Source: Streptomyces sp. CB02058 (GTDB lineage Bacteria > Actinomycetota > Actinomycetes > Streptomycetales > Streptomycetaceae). Taken from it: a stretch of 64,000 bases of DNA. The notes beneath the pieces are model-generated. The model ran no database searches. It was not told where the DNA came from and worked only from the letters and a program-made list of their open reading frames with translations. The stretch is from positions 1,054,001 to 1,118,000 of the forward strand of contig NZ_LIPG01000002.1 of the NCBI RefSeq assembly GCF_001905505.1. The letters are read 5' to 3'. Within the stretch, counting starts at the first letter, position 1. Every line of letters begins with the position of its first letter. A program made the translations under genes and the position numbers. Shown here in pieces: positions 63,644-64,000 of the stretch.

Positions 63644-64000
63644 ATGGTGGCGAAGAAGACCGCCGGATCGAATACGGCGTCCGCGAGATCCACGGCTGCG
63701 GCTGCCGAGGAGAAGGCCGGCAGCACGGCCGACGAGGCCGGCCAGGAGCCCGGCACGGAGGCGGACGAGGAGAAGCCGGCACGGAAGGCGGCCAGGAAGG
63801 CGGCCGGCAAGGGTCCGGCGGCACATCCGCCGGACGAGGCCGGTCAGGACCCGGCGCACCACGGGCCGGCGAAGAAGAGCGCGGCGAAGAAGGCCGCGGC
63901 CAAGAAGACGGCGGCCAAGAAGACCGCGGCGAAGAAGACCGCGGCGAAGAAGGCCGCGGCGAAGAAGAGCACGGCCGGTACAGACGCAGCCGAGAAGGCT
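63644..64000 (+). CDS. Lys/Ala-rich-tailed protein, probably DksA/TraR-type (3' end outside window)
   Basis: The frame is open from ATG 63644 to the end of the window (119 codons). The visible part is a low-complexity N-terminal region. First come acidic Ala/Glu stretches. Then seven units of the pentad (A)KK(T/A/S)AA from residue 77 resemble histone H1 C-terminal tails. In Streptomyces the gene at this position (between ileS and lspA) codes for a DksA/TraR zinc-finger protein with such a tail; that domain lies beyond the window, so the identity is inferred from synteny. AAGGGG precedes the start. Confidence 0.65.
   Translation, partial: MVAKKTAGSNTASARSTAAAAEEKAGSTADEAGQEPGTEADEEKPARKAARKAAGKGPAAHPPDEAGQDPAHHGPAKKSAAKKAAAKKTAAKKTAAKKTAAKKAAAKKSTAGTDAAEKA
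63872..63976 (+). repeat. 15-bp tandem repeat coding KK(T/A/S)AA
   Basis: Seven tandem 15-bp units of the type AAGAAGACCGCGGCG inside the last gene. Prone to length change by slippage in steps of five residues. Confidence 0.9.

Noticed and set aside
63872..63976. CRISPR-like repetition near the right end
   Set aside because: The 15-bp units have no spacers and are in frame, coding Lys/Ala pentads; it is a coding repeat.

Overview
The window is very GC-rich, with GC-biased third codon positions, many GTG starts, strong GGAGG-type ribosome sites and long antisense shadow frames. Gene content and order match a Streptomyces chromosome core: they agree with the S. coelicolor block from about SCO2127 down to SCO2075 (numbers from memory; no search was run). 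I see no prophage, insertion sequence, CRISPR array, rRNA or tRNA gene. The region is almost entirely vertically inherited housekeeping DNA, so the interest lies mainly in regulatory sites and a few poorly understood proteins.

1-10.4 kb holds central carbon and signalling genes. These are the end of an ArsA-type ATPase gene, a small glucokinase-linked protein, glkA, an endonuclease/exonuclease/phosphatase-fold enzyme, a convergent hydrolase/membrane-protein pair, an acyltransferase, the histidine kinase/response regulator pair resembling MacS/MacR, pfkA with a Crp-like site at its promoter, and a D-lactate-type dehydrogenase.

10.4-16.8 kb covers aromatic amino acid entry and iron or metal storage. 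It has an HTH protein under a paired palindrome, a fused TrpE-TrpG anthranilate synthase with a Trp-rich leader peptide and attenuator, a divergent class II DAHP synthase, bfd behind an iron box, bfr, a small sulfite-oxidase-like protein, and a His-rich DUF4396 membrane protein behind a CsoR-like operator.

16.8-29.3 kb contains endonuclease IV, a PASTA Ser/Thr kinase, thiOSG behind a TPP riboswitch, a ferredoxin reductase, an Rv2175c-like DNA-binding protein, thiE, metF, a Tyr-rich disordered membrane protein, a CrtI-like oxidoreductase and a DUF4126 protein.

29.7-41.2 kb has a TetR regulator with a YhgE/Pip membrane protein and an unusual ABC ATPase, a HEPN-like protein, a methyltransferase, a DUF3040 protein, the MoxR-DUF58-transglutaminase operon, and an internally deleted beta-carbonic anhydrase remnant.

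41.5-59.5 kb is the division and cell wall (dcw) cluster: rsmH, a tiny bridging ORF, ftsL, ftsI, murE, murF, mraY, murD, ftsW, murG, ftsQ, ftsZ, pgeF, yggS, sepF, yggT, divIVA. The genes are tightly coupled, with many 4-bp stop/start overlaps. mraZ, murC and ddl are not present.

59.9-64 kb carries ileS on the minus strand behind a translational T-box, then the start of a Lys/Ala-tailed protein that is probably a DksA/TraR-type factor. No clearly new multi-gene system is present. The best leads are the CsoR-like site on DUF4396, the TetR/degenerate-ABC/YhgE unit, the rsmH-ftsL bridging ORF, the carbonic anhydrase remnant, the ftsZ upstream palindrome and the Crp-like site at pfkA.
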